Positions 36,530 through 49,589 of a stretch of 64,000 nt of DNA are shown here, in pieces (position 1 is the first letter of the stretch; every line of letters starts with the position of its first letter). The position numbers and the translations under genes were made by a program. Source of the stretch: Carnegiea gigantea. Its lineage: Eukaryota; Streptophyta; Magnoliopsida; Caryophyllales; Cactaceae. Location: assembly GCA_029747015.1 (NCBI GenBank), contig JAKOGI010000009.1, positions 434,001 to 498,000 of the forward strand, written 5' to 3'. The notes beneath the pieces were generated by a model, which was not told the DNA's origin, did not search any database, and saw only the letters and a program-made list of their open reading frames with translations.

Positions 36530-38740
36530 CCGCCTTTTTGTATGCATTTGGCAACTAGATTAGGAATTTGAAATGGCTAGTGCCCTATTAGCTATCATGG
36601 GATGCACACTCTCCAATTTGCTATCCTTTGAATCAAACTTGAATGTTAGTTAGTGGTACACTCCACTTGGATTTCACTAATCAATATCAGCTTATACGGT
36701 GCTGACAATTATAGAAAGGTTTTATATTTTTTAGTGTTGTGCTACCGGCCATCTCGCAATGGAATTTGTGAAGCCCATCATGCATGAGGTTTGGGCCATG
36801 AAAGGTGGCATCTAGCTCATGTTATGTTGTACTGTAATCTTTAGCTTTTGCAAAGTCATGCTCAGTTTTGTTATCTGTTTTGACAACCAGACACTTTGTA
36901 CACCCTGCTTTATGCCGCCATAGAGTTTGCAAATTTTCAAGTTACTTAGCCATAAGTCAACTGTATTACAAGAGCATAAAGTTGAGAAGAAGAGATGCTT
37001 AAGGAGGGTAAGCTTCCATAACACATTTGAAAATTTTATTGACTTGTTATCTAAGGTGACATTCTTGAAGTCTAAAGTTCATATGTTCCTTAACTTCCTA
37101 ACTGATTTAGGAAGTATAATGATGTTTGTTCACATATAGGAAGGTACCTCAAGTGAATCAAACCTCCAATTTCACAAGGTCATGAGCTAGTGGAACTCGT
37201 GATATCTTAGATGTTTAACACTCTCCACATCTTGAAGCTATTAAGTACAACATCCAAATTCAACATCTCCTTGTTTGCATACGCAAAGTGCAATATGCTA
37301 GATTGAGTCAACAATATAAGTAATCTTATATGTGAGACATGCCTAGGAAGAGAGACATTGAAAAAGCAAGGAAAAAGACTACTATGATCCTCAATCAGGT
37401 TTATTGAATATGTGTAACTAACGAAATTCTCAACCATGGGAACAAATAGCTTTTTTTGGCATTTAAAAACTCACTTAAACAAATTTCATATCCTATTATA
37501 AGTTTTTTATTAGGAATAACTTAAAAAAAGCATGATTCATCATTTAAGGCGAGCAGAGTAAGAGCCCACTATAGGTAAAGCTTATTGATTATCTAAATGA
37601 AGTGCAACCCTATGTCTAGGTGATTATTTGCCATGACATCAGTTCTAGGTTGCTTCTTGATAGGATATATTTTAAGAAAGCTCAGCTTCTTGGCTTTTCT
37701 TACGCAAAGATCATATGATAAATCATACAAATGAACAACCTTTCTTTCCCCCTTAAAGTTAGTCCTTACCACCTAAATCATGAACTAGCGACCTAGCTTC
37801 TCTATTGGCTACATTGTTATGTCTTTTATTGTCACCTCTTCACGGGCAGTAACAAGCTCTTTTACCGATCATCATTTGAGTCAAGGTGTCAATTGTAATT
37901 TGATCATCTTTTGGAATACTCGCATAAAATGAAGGCAATATTTAAGATCATGAAGTAGGTCATCATAACTCAGAGATAGACTATCCCGTACAATATTAGA
38001 CATCCATGAACCTGCAATTTCGATGATCTTAATCATACAACTTAACTTACTTGTTGGCATTACATTTTCCTTTGTACTCGAAATTCCCGCCAATCCTACC
38101 ATAGCCAAGGGAAGGTCATCACATTCTCTTACACAGATTCTGAAAGCTTTTAACTTTGTAATCTTAATGATGATCAAGAGTAATCTTGCTAAACAATCTC
38201 ATGCATCCTTCTTAATTAGAGGCTTAGCATCATGGATATACAGATCCTTTTGCAAGTTTTCAAAATTTAAGACTTCTTCATTGCTAGTGATGGTGATTTT
38301 TTTTTGCTCCATCTCTTATTATTTGCTTGAGGAAGGGTAGAGAGTATTTCCTCTATAGCTTCTTTCCCTCACACATCATCTGGAACCATCAAGTATGACT
38401 TCTTTTTAGGGATATCGTGTTTCTTATCCGCTAACTCTTCCTTCCTTGATATGGCGGTCGACTTGGTTGTCTTGTTAGGTCCATCAACCTTCCTTAAGAT
38501 TTCACACAAGACGTGCTAAGGTTTCACATAAGACGTGCTTAATGCTCCATTTTTAGGACATCCAAACCCAAGCATAGCTTACTCATAAATATATGGATGA
38601 TTATAGAGCTTTCTAACCATGGTGGTTTTACCAGAGCCACTATCTCTAACATGGAAATGATAATTACTTGATAATGTGCTTCACCAATAAGTATCTCCAC
38701 TAGCTTCAGCATATCTTCCTCCAGCCCCATAATGTATTTG
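36530..38740 (-). pseudogene. NB-ARC/LRR resistance gene remnant, copy 2
   Basis: Same layout as copy 1. MGLEEDMLKLVEIL leads into a P-loop that reads correctly only in the shifted frame (DSGSGKTTMVRKL, key codons at 38,618-38,632). Kinase 2 reads SYLMVPDDV followed by a stop at 38,371-38,369. The GLPL-equivalent is ECDDLPLAMVGLAGI, and LSLSYDDLLHDLKYCL follows within 38,177-37,881. LRR-like sequence lies at 37,437-37,207 and below. The stop after DDV and the one-base loss before the P-loop are the same kind of lesion at the same place as in copy 1. Copy 2 also has Pro in place of the Leu before DDV. Confidence 0.85.
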
Positions 38741-39049
38741 TCATCATCAGCATAACGATAACTTTGTGGTTTTTCCTAAAATGTCTCTCATTATAATTCT
38801 AAGATCTCAAACTTTCACCTGACACAATGATTCTTCTCATTTTATAACTATTCAATGAGTGTGTTGTCTTCTTTATACTATTTTAGGAGTCCTATCTAGT
38901 TTTCTACTTGATAAATATAAGGAGCGGTTTGCATTAACTTTAAGGATATAAGGGTTAACAAAATCCTCAGCATCACCGGGAAGCTTTCTTATTTGGACTG
39001 TTAAAAATGAACTTCTCTTATTTGTTACTTCGCATCAACGTCTCGGAGA

Positions 39050-40372
39050 TACTGTTGTGTTAACACTCTATTTTTAACATTTTCTTCCCTTGATCCTTCC
39101 TCATTCCCTAGTTTTTATCATCGAATTTATCTAAGGTTTGAGATATTTTGCACTTTTGTCCTCATGTTTGCTTAACTAGGTTTAAAATCTTGATTTGTTG
39201 ATGGTTTGACCTTGATTTGGGCAATTAAGCATGATCTTGGTGAATTGTGCTTAGCAAGACAAGGTGGACAAGTGGAGGAACAAGAAAGCAAATGTCAAGA
39301 TGGCCGATCGTTTGCCGGTAATAAGTTGAAGCATCATCATGAGTAGTCGTGCTATATGACACGACCATGGTAGAAAGCCTACACGATTTTAGGTCCAGTT
39401 GCAAGAGGTGACACGGCATGTTGTGCTGAATAGCATGGCCATGCTAACTAAGCTAGATTTTTAAAAATGGAGATGCCACAACATACCTTGTTGTACCTGC
39501 TTGGCTCTCTTTCGTTATAAGCTTCTACATGGTAAAACTTTAGATTTAGAGAGTTATTTTCAGGATTTTACACTTAGCGTGGATTTGAAGATTGTTCCTT
39601 AGTTTGATTTGAAGATTTACACTCTTTCAATAATTCAGTTCATGAGTTTCTTCTCTAAATCTCTTTCTCGTTTTCTTTTCTTTCAATTCTTTAGTAGTTG
39701 CTAATATGGTGCTCTACGTTGACTATGTTGTGATTTCCACCATGTTTAGTGGCTAAATCTCCTAACTTGGAATGTGAGTAAGCCATTTGCACTTAGCTGA
39801 TGATGAATTAGCCCTAAATGTTACTTATTCCATGTTTGTGCTATTGAATTCTACTTGCTTACCACATGATACTCGATGAATTGCTCAAAAGAGTGTTCAG
39901 ATTATTTTTATTTGAATTTGGAGGAGCATTGAATGGTGAAATGTTTACCTAGCATGACTTAGTAGAGGTTAGAATTTCGATATGAAAATAATTGAAGTTC
40001 TAACTAGGATTTGGGATTTTGTATTTGTACTGTTTTGACTTTTTCATAAAAACATGTGGCTATATTGTTAGGATTAGTCTTCAACCCTTGCAAGATGGAG
40101 GGCATGACCTTCATTGATAATGTATTCATTCATGTTACATGGTTGAGCGAGTTTGATAGGGTTAGTGATTGATTGACTAGCATTGTTATGCTATTAATTT
40201 CAACATGAGTAATGTTATCGTCTCATTCCTTATTCATGTTTTTAGTTGTTACTCGCATCCCTAGTTGTCAGTTAAATTTTGGCATCTAATTTTACTAGCT
40301 TGAGTAGCTTAGTTAGCTCTAGTAATTGAACCCATACTTATCGATTGCTAACTACAGCTAAACCGTGCATTT
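39050..40372 (+). repeat. LTR-like repeat X, copy 2
   Basis: Counterpart of 27,050-28,440. A possible left edge reads GTGTTAACACTC near 39,058. The right end stops after an AACCGTGCATTTTCG-like segment that matches AGCTATGCCGTGCACTTGCG near 49,450. No coding content. Confidence 0.45.
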
Positions 40373-41373
40373 TCGAATTTAACTGAACATGTTGCATGAC
40401 TTAAATCTTCATTGATGCTTTTAACCTAATCCACCAGTTCGAGTAATGCATTTACCTCTTTAATCATTAAGGAACTAATCTACTTAGCAACTGATGCCAC
40501 TCTAGATGCTGTCATTATTAGATATGCGTTAATACGTGACCAACTTATCAGTACATAAGAACGATATTTTCAGAAGCATTATCATGTTACACTACAGGAA
40601 ATGAAGTGTAAATGCCAATGACATTAGCTAGAATTTTACCTTATTCAATATTGTTGTTTCTTGTAATAAGAAATTGGGGGGAAAGGGTGGATACCATGGA
40701 AAATATGTAATTGTTGTAAGTGCCCCTGTTTACTTAGATGTATTGGAAAAAACATTATAATAGTATAATATAGATGAACTGCTCTTTACTCTAAGCTAGA
40801 GAACATCATCGCCACAACACCCCCTAAAAAAAGAAACCAAAAGCACCAAGAGCGTGAAAGAACACACCTTGTAAGGATTAAGTTATGGATACTATTAGGG
40901 GTTGATGTACATCTACTTAACATATTTTTCTGTATGGAGCTTGCATCAATTGACTATCTCATTCTTAGTGTTATCTAACATTTGTTCTTCTTGGATTGTT
41001 TTTTTTTTTAATCATCTTCATTGTTTATAGTTGACTAATTTTCTTGACAATATATATCTTCAACTTACACTTAGTGATACTACCAAGACACACCCCATCA
41101 GTCACACACTCACACTCATATATATGTCTACAAGCGGCCCCATCATTAGTAAGGCTATATGCCATCAACCAAATTACATCCATCATCTGCCATCGTCCAT
41201 CAACCTACGACTATAGCAAAAATTACAACCATTAATTATGTTGACAACCTGACATCAACCAATAAGTAAAGTATGAGAAGAGCGCTTTTATCCATTTTTC
41301 TCTCCTTACTAGCGAACCTTAGGAAAAGCTTAAAACTTGAATTTTCACCATTGAAATGCAAAGTCTCCTACCC
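40373..41373. other. Unassigned sequence before the second solo LTR
   Basis: AT-rich DNA not shared with the other duplicated blocks. Short open frames at 41,031-41,235 come from CA-rich sequence and show no motif. Confidence 0.5.
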
Positions 41374-41772
41374 TGTAATAACCCGACCCTAAGCTATATT
41401 TACTTATTTAAATTATATTTATTTATTTAATTAATCATGTTTATTCATTTAATTAATCATGTTTATTAATTTAATCATTCATGGTTATTTGTTTAACCAA
41501 ATCATGTTTATTAATTCAATTACACTCAACTTATATATTTATCAAATTACCTTATATCATTTAAATTTTCCTCTTTCATTTATCGTATTTAATAATCCCG
41601 ATTGGGGGATATTTTATTTGGGTCCTATTTTACAATTTAAATTTTATTGATTGTTAATTCAAGTTTTGTTGATTGATTAAATATCGGGTGAATCAATAGT
41701 AGGCCTCGACAATTATGGTTTAAGAAATTATTATTATTATCATTATTATTATTATTATCATCATCATTATTG

Positions 41773-41843
<71 letters not shown>

Positions 41844-44815
41844 ACCTTGCAAAAATTTAATTTCAAAATGCGAAAATTCAATCGCATACGGTTTACTTCC
41901 CTTCCCAGGCCCAAATCGTATAAGCCCAATTTAGGCCCAACAAGTGACCACTTGTTTTACTTAGTTAATTACCATCTTTATGCCAAATTAGTAATTAGCA
42001 AAAGCTACTTTTGGAAGATAAGTTTTCAGCCAAGTATTAAGATCATTTCTAAGCCAAGTAATTGAAGTAGCTCACAAACCCACATACACCTTTCTCTCTC
42101 CTCTCTCTCTCTAGCCAGCCAGCCCCCACCCCCTGCCTGTTGCTGCTGTCCCTGGTGTTTTCCAGCCAGCTGCGCTACCTCTGACCACCCCCCGACACCC
42201 TAGTACCCTTAGCCACCATCCCCACTCCTCAAAACGACCAAGCATCACCACCATCTCTACTTTTTCCAAGCTCAAAGTGAGTAATCCTAAACTTGTTCCT
42301 TTAGATTTTTTTTTTTTTTTGGTTTTGATTCTTGTTTTGTTATTTTTGGTGGTTAATCATGTTGTTTTGATAGAAATAAGAGTTACTTTGGATGTTTTAA
42401 TTGTGGGATAAGTTGGAAAGTAAGTAAGGATTGAAGTTGATCATATTCATGCAAGCTTAAGTTAAAACCATGTTTATGGATTGATTTGTATTTGATCTTA
42501 TAATCTTTGATTTTATTGATGATTATGATGATGTTTTTGGTGATGTGGAAGGATTTCAAGTGAGGATTTATGTGAAAAGAGAGGGAAAAGGTAAAACAGT
42601 GAGGGTTGAAAACTTCAGAAAAATAGGGTAGACTTCGGGATTAAACTGGTAATGATCAGCCTATGGAAAAATTATTATTTTTGGGGGATAGATAGTTCAG
42701 AGTGTTATATTTCAAATGGATTTTGAATTGCTTTAATTTGAGGTCTATGAAAAAAGTTATGGTCGTTTTACCAAACTGTGGAGAATGGACCAAAATTGAC
42801 ACACTTGTGTTTTAGCCCCATTTTGGGAACCCTATTGTGGGAATCATATTTTGTGTTGTAAATGAAAATTTTTTGGGACTTCTTAATCTTTTCATATTTG
42901 AGTTCTAGGTCTCCATTTGAGGTCAATGGTGAAAGTTATGAATTTTTGAAATGAACTGACCTGCGTTGATGCAATTGGGCTGTTATTGCAATTTCTACAC
43001 AGCATATACTTGGAGAAAAATTCTAAAAATTGTATTGTAGATTTTTCATATTATTTTAAAATTTCCTATAAGATTTCATAAATTTTGGTTGAGTATGTTG
43101 AGTTTGATAATTTTTGAAAGCATCTTGAGTAATTGTGTAAAGAGCAATAATAAAGATTGAGTGAGATTGATTATGCACTCATTTTGCGCATTTTGAGCTA
43201 AGTAAGGTCATTCAAGGAGGAAATAAATATTCATGGACTTTTATGGAGTTTTTAGCTTAATTAATGAGAAAGAAAAAGATAATTATATAATTTGGGAGCT
43301 TGTTTATGAGTTTTGAATCAATTATGAATTTGATAAAGAAAATACTAAGTTTAGTGAGCTTAATAACTTTTATTGAGTTCAATGATTCATTTGGGGTGGA
43401 ATTCTATATCTAATGGATTTATGAATGAATCAAGGAGGTGGGGAGAATTTTTTTGACCCATAAATCATATTTATCAGACTAAATTATTACAGTTTATGCT
43501 ATTTTAAATCAAGATGTATCTCTCTTAGCCTCAAACCTTTATTACTTACTCAATTCAGAATGTATCAAATGTATTTATCAAGTTAATCTAGTGTACTCAT
43601 TATTATCTTAAACCAAACTATACATCAGCGAACCTTAAACCCGTATCAGCAACCTATTTCAGAAAAGGCCACAACCACTCTCTCAATTGTCATCATCAAA
43701 GCCTTTTCCTTTGTAATCTCATTTATCTCATTGTGGACTATTTTACTTTCATTTACTTTATATCGGATTTAATTACTTTTATTAATTCAGTTTTGAAGTT
43801 ATATTGAGATACCCAAGTTATGTATACCATTTAATTACTCAATTTCTATTATACATACTTTTACTTACTCAATTATGCGAGTAAGAATTATTTACTGACT
43901 ACACATACCTACAGTGACATTTATGAAATAGAGTCGAGGCCTAGTTATCGTTCCCCATTATGCATAAGTGTTATCAAGTTAGAACATATTTATCACGTCA
44001 GATGAAATTTTCAAAGACTTAATGTACGTCCATTACCTATATCTTTAGAAAGCAGAACATGTTTATCAACTTACAACTCTTAATGAGTTTATCAATGAAC
44101 CAGTTTATACAGCGATTTGCCATTTAACTTGTGACACTGTCAGTTATCATCTATAAGGTGTCATCCCATCATTTACCCGCGCAACTTCAGGCTAACTCTT
44201 AATCAGATTGCCAGGTGTACACCTATGTATAGACCATATCACTGCAAGGGGTTCACATCCAAATAATAATGAGCAATTCAGTTTCACATTACTTTCATTT
44301 TCATTGTTACTGCGAACTAAATGAATTGCGAAGGCGGGTACCCATCAACAGTGTTTCTACGTTTATTTTACAATACAGGAATGCATGTACTGAGTTTTAC
44401 CCCACATTTTTAAATTATTTTCATATTTTCTATTTTAGGTAATGAAGTATCATATGTTTCTCCATTTAGCAAGCCCTTTTCGAACTCATCAGATGCTCAC
44501 AGTGGATTCAGCATAGTATGAATGTTGGCATCAACCTCAGGGTCAAGTTGGATCTATATTCAATATACTTGTGTAGTGTGGAGTACGAGTTAACACATGG
44601 TATAATTAAATCGATTGTATTGAATTTGAACTATTATAGACTTTGGTCTTAGAGTGTTTCCGTTTAACAGGTATTGTGATTGTGAATATGAGTTGCAAGA
44701 TTAAATGGTTTCAGTGAGCTTTGTCCTTATCAAGACGGCGATAGTAACTTCTATCATTAAGTCTTCTGCTATAATTTTTCATAAATCATGTCATTAGCAT
44801 TTTGGGGGCGTTACA
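41374..44815 (+). mobile_element. Solo LTR, 3.4 kb, related to the first
   Basis: Starts TGTAATAACCCGACCC and ends GGGGGCGTTACA, with TACCC on both sides (41,369-41,373 and 44,816-44,820). No internal coding region. The end GGGGCGTTACA, the TTTTAGGT motif near the right part and the GTTATGAATTTTTGA repeats are shared with the LTR at 28,863, but overall similarity is low, so they are different families or subfamilies of one lineage. It contains an ATT microsatellite and a CT-rich tract near 42,090-42,115. Strand inferred as for the first LTR. Confidence 0.8.
41728..41843. repeat. ATT microsatellite
   Basis: Over a hundred bases of ATT/TTA repeats with a few ATC and GTT interruptions, inside the second solo LTR. 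Open frames coding poly-Asn or poly-Ile across it are artefacts. Confidence 0.95.
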
Positions 44816-45162
44816 TACCCTCTACATAGGGTCGCCCCTATAATATTTTAGTCTCTCTATATGAGTTATCTCACATTGTCTTGATGTGTTCTTCTTTCCC
44901 TAGTCTTCTGCACTTTTTGTCCTGCTTTTGATGTGTTCCATACTGGATGATATGTTGAGGCAAAAGAAGAAGACATATTAACTCCCTCTACACACCTCAA
45001 AATTAGAGTGGATGTGGACATCAATAAACCATTAGGAATGGGGATGTGAATTAATGTTGATAGCAGGCCTAAGTGGGTGAGTCTCAAATACATAAACTTA
45101 CCTAATTATTGATATATATAAAGTCACCTAATTATTGTTATATATACAAGATGCTCATTGTG
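44816..45162. other. Unassigned, between solo LTR and LINE
   Basis: No gene or element end was recognised. The 5' part of the following LINE may extend into this stretch. Confidence 0.4.
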
Positions 45163-46553
45163 TTTGTTCCAAAAGTCAAATCTCCCTCTTGTATGTTTGA
45201 ATATCGACCTATAGGTCTCTGCAATGTTTTATGAAAAATTGCTTTAAAATGATTGCCAGTAGACTCAAGACGTAGCTCCATAGTATTATTTCTCATAATC
45301 AGAGTGGTTCATTTTGGACCGATTTATTACTGATAATGTACCAGTAGCTTTGGAACTTTTCTGTACAATGAAATGTAGGTCTAAAGGTAAAAGAAGGGCA
45401 CAATAGAAATTAAACTTGATACAAGCAAGGTCAACAATAGAGTGGAATAGGGCTTCTTGGAGGCTTTGCCGCCAAGATGGGTTTTGATAGAGATTAGATT
45501 TAGGTTGTGATGAACTATGTGACCTCTGTCCCTTGTTGTTTCATTATTAGTGGTGTTGTTTGTAGGAATGTTACACCTATCAGGAGATTAAGACAGGTGA
45601 TCCTTTATCATCTTACCTCGTTATCTGGGTTACTGAGCTCTTCTTAAGACTACTGATAAATGTAGTTGAGAATGATCACATCCATGGTGGTAAGGCTAGA
45701 AGGGGAGGCCCTGAGGTCTCCTACTTATCTTCTACTGACAAATGTAGCCGAGTAGGGGATAGTAAGAAAATTTATGTGTGGGAGGATGCATGGCTTGTTG
45801 ATGAGGAGGGCAAGAAGGCTACATCTCTACATCCCACTAGGTGTGATATTATAGAAGTAGAGGAGCTTGTTGACGAAGATATAATTTCATGGAGGAAAGA
45901 CATTAATGATGAACTCTTCAATGATAGGGACAAGAAAATCATACACTCCATCCTATTGAGCTCAAGGCTGACCCAGGACTAACAAGTTTAGATTTATTCT
46001 AAAAAAGAAATTTTTACAGTTAAATCTACTTATTTAATGGGCTCTAACGTGAACTTAGATAAATTACAAGGCTATTGGACTCTTATTTGGAGATCTAGTG
46101 TAACTCCAAAAGCAAAACATTTTTGGTGAAAGTGGTATGCCTATATTTTAGCAACTATATCACTTCTTACTTGATGCCGTATAGCTCAAAGGATGCCTGC
46201 CTAAGATGCATGACTGAGACCGAGGATGAATGACTTCTGGTTTTGAATGCTCAACAATAATGAATTTGTAAGATAGACTGGCATGTTGACATGAGGAGTT
46301 AGCCGAGGAGACTTTCTTGATATGTTTGACATTAGATTAGCAAGCATGGTATTGTCGCAACGATGTAGTTCTTAATGGTAAGGGTGCCCTTGTTTATGTG
46401 ACCAATATATAGCTAAGGGTCATCTCTACAGGGTTATAGCAGGTTTTGCTAGGAATGTGGCCTAGGCCAATCTCGAGCTATCTACTTATGAATTCATTAT
46501 CAGTGAATTAAGTATTACCAGCTTTTTTCTCAAAAAAAAAAGAAAAAAACAAA
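45163..46553 (+). mobile_element. L1-type LINE remnant, internally deleted
   Basis: Plus-strand fragments read in order as a plant L1 reverse transcriptase: EYRPIGLCNVL, KMIASRL, HNQSGSF, ITDNVPVALELF, GDPLSSYLVIWVTELF. The zf-RVT region follows as IYVWEDAWLVDEEGK (open frame 45,776-45,982) and YWTLIWRSSVTPKAKHFWW. The catalytic ADD segment expected between GGPEVSYL and the zf-RVT part is missing, so an internal deletion is likely. An A-rich tail ends at about 46,553. Multiple stops make it inactive. The 5' end is lost. Confidence 0.8.
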
Positions 46554-46557
46554 AGAG

Positions 46558-48050
46558 AGCCCAAAACATTGTATTTTGCTCCTAACAATGATTATGTTAA
46601 GTTATGAGACCACTAGACCCTTAGATAATAATGTTATATGACGACCATCTCCACAAGTGCCTACATCAATGCATCTTCAATGTGATGTATGTGGACCTAA
46701 CTATTAAAGTTACGCCAAGAACCTAAGTACAGAGCCTATTAATTCCCTTTGATCCAAGTAAAGGGAAGTGGTGCCAAAAAAAAAAAAGTATATTGTCCTA
46801 TGATGCCAAACTTAAAGAGTGAATAATAGGGCCTTAACAAACAAGTGAAACTCTATCAGGAAACTAATTAATGAAAGTTCTTTCTGGGTACATAACTAAT
46901 TAGTAATAATTGGAATAGCTCGGGGTTGTTTGTCTAAAGGGTCATATAATGAATGAAACCAACAGGTATGTGCAAGGGGATCATATCCAATTACTATATT
47001 ATTGGTTTGGTTTTGCATAAGAATAAGAAAACTAGATTTATAGTATGAGTTTATAAATGAGTGGAGAGCGATATGCGTGCTTGAACTCATACATGAAGGT
47101 TTGAATGATATCGCATGTATATGATGTCAAATAAAACATCACGAAACAAATGTCAAGGAGGGGGGATTAGCGATTTTATTCCCATACCTATAGTTAAAAA
47201 AAAAATAGTAATCAAGTGACCTATTGCTAGCATATATAATACATACTAAGGCCATCAATTTTTCAATGTGTGACAAACTTGATTTTTGCAACTCGAACAC
47301 ACGATGGAGGTGTGGGAAAGCCGATAGGACCAATGTTGTAATGCACCATCATTGCTGCAAAGAAAACAAATCACCCCATACCAAGAGGATTATCCGGTGG
47401 TCGATGACCCTTTCAACATAATTGCTGACCACCGGTAAGTCCATTGGTCGGCAGCCGCCATCTTGCTGTTGTAGCCCCATAATCTTTCCTTTTTCATATC
47501 CTCTTTTATCTCTCACAAATAGATCAATGTGCTTTGGTGGATTTGGTGTGATAACATTTCTTTAAGCTGGTGAACATTCCACAAGGGGGCATTGAGGCAT
47601 CCTTTTTGGCGCAAATGATAGGCAGAGAGGTGGTGGTGGGAACCATGATGGGAGACGACATGGCGAGTAAAGAGGTAATAGTATAGGCAAGATAAGATGT
47701 GTGGTGGTTAGTGTTTAGCTAGTGATCAAATGGTCTAAGCTTAACAGCCATGAAAGCGGAGCCAAAGAGGTGTAAATAAGTTATTTTTCCCCCAACGGAA
47801 TAGTAATATAAAATCAAATGACAAGTCATACATTTTTACATCTGAGGCTAGAAATCAAAATCTTGATATTTTTAACATCAAAATTTCTATAACTAGTATT
47901 TGATCTCAACCACCTTTCACATAAAATAACAAGAAAAATCAAAAGGATGATTGGGAGGACTCTTCTTATTAGATTATGGTTGAAATTGGTCTAGTCAGTT
48001 AAGTCACCCGACATCCACGATTAAGGAGAGTTTACAAGAGCAATCATAGC
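46558..48050. repeat. Duplicated block B, copy 2 (deleted)
   Basis: Collinear with parts of 28,441-35,463. The A-run junction at about 46,785 jumps from the equivalent of 28,645 to that of 33,050, so this copy lacks the region where the first solo LTR sits. Other shared anchors are GGTTTGGTTTTGCATAAGAA, GTGGATTTGGTGTGATAA and the segment ending GGAGAGTTTACAAGAGCAAT. No coding content seen. Confidence 0.75.
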
Positions 48051-48299
48051 CTAATGAAACCAAATCATGGAAAACCTAGCTCTACCTCTATATAAACAAG
48101 CTCAAATCATAGCCAAAGATAAGCAGTGAAGTATGAAGCTCTCAAGCTAGCAATTTAGTAAGTAAGTTAATTCTCTAGCCTTATTTACTTCATTCTTAAT
48201 AAACCTCTATTTTGACTTCATATTGGCTCTTATTTGATCATTGTTTCTCATTGTTTCTACATCAAATCTAGATAAGAAAGGGCTAAACCCACTTTCTGT

Positions 48300-49495
48300 G
48301 ATTTAATTGTGCTTATAAAGTGGTTCATCCTAATTTCAGGAGAAATTTTCGGATTTTGATAGAAAGGACGATTTTGGCAATGAATTATGAGGAAGATTGA
48401 GGCCTAATGATGCCCCGAGAGCCAGAGGAAGATGGGTAGAAAAGGGCACGATCGTGCTGTACAGGCCAAAGCTGCGCACTAGCTGGCTGCAGGAGGCGCA
48501 CGGCCGTGCGCCTTGCCAGTGCGTGGCGCACGGCTGCCTGTGCGTCTAGGCACGACCGTGCACCGGCTCGCTGTCACACGACTTAAGTGCTTTTTTGGGC
48601 AGTTTTCGAGGGTCTTCATTCTTTTCCTTACAGAGCACTTTTAGAGGAGATTTCTAGGGTATTATTGAGGGAGTTTACTTCATGCTTTTGGATTGAAGTC
48701 ATTGCAATTGGAGATTGTTCTACTTCCACAAATGATTAACTCAAGTTTGTTTCTTGTTTCTCTTTCTCCTTTTCATTGTTATTTTAGGGCTTTGGTTGAA
48801 TCATGTTTAGTGAATTGGGATTTGTGATTGTTGCTTTTGAGATGATGTATGGCTAATGTCCCAACTTAGGTTGGGATTTAACACCAATTATGTAGTTGGA
48901 TCATGATTTATCCCCGAACCCTATGTTTTGTTTTTATGATTTCTACTTTGCGCACCATGTGTTCGATGAATTACTCGAAAGAGTGTTCATCCGTTATTAT
49001 TCGAGTTTAGGGGACCATTGAGAGACGAAACCTTTACCTAGCGTGACTTAGTAGACAACTAGGATTTTGATATGAAAATAGTTAAAATTCTAGTTGGGAT
49101 TACAGATTGTAGATCTTATAATCCTTCAACTTTTAGCCCCCATGAAAATAGGCAGCTATGGTTCTAGGATTAGTCTTCAACCCTTGAGAAAGGGAGGAGA
49201 TGGACTCAATTGGCAATATATCCACTCGTAATGCAATTCTTAGATCTATTTATTGGGGTTAATGATTGATTCATCGATGTAATTGTGCTGGTAATTTCAA
49301 CCTAGGTGTTTTGATATTCTGATTCTCTATTCGTTAATTATAAATCAAACCTTTGAAATTGTTTTACCTAGATTGAGTAGATTGACTAGTTCTGGTAATT
49401 GAAAGTAAGTTTCTTGTGGATACAACCCGCACTTGCCGGTTGCTAGCTACAGCTATGCCGTGCACTTGCGGTAATAATTTTAACGTAACAATTCT
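48300..49495 (+). repeat. LTR-like repeat X, copy 3, with GC-rich hairpin
   Basis: The most diverged copy of repeat X. It shares CGAAAGAGTGTTCAT, TAGCGTGACTTAGTAGA and TCTGGTAATTGAAAG in order and ends near TTAACGTAACA. A GC-rich stretch at 48,450-48,580 contains the palindrome GCGCACGGCCGTGCGC and further CACGACCGTGC units; the other copies have AT-drifted versions. A TATA-like CTATATAAAC at 48,100 lies upstream, but its link to this repeat is unproven. Confidence 0.5.
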
Positions 49496-49589
49496 TCTTT
49501 TGTTGACTTAAGTGTCAAATGCTCTTATGGGTGAGGAATAGAACCACTTCTCTGTATAGAGTCGGTTGTAGGTTTTCTTGGTCAACGAT

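Larger units (their letters stand above)
35464..40372. repeat. Duplicated block A, copy 2
   Basis: Second copy of the block at 23,621-28,440, same orientation and order: left flank, dead NLR, LTR-like repeat X. It diverges from copy 1 near 40,372. A stretch at about 37,640-37,800 (leading to the paired GLPL region) has only a shortened counterpart in copy 1, so indels have accumulated. Confidence 0.8.

Noticed and set aside
41637..41929. Poly-Asn and poly-Ile open frames
   Set aside because: Product of the ATT microsatellite.
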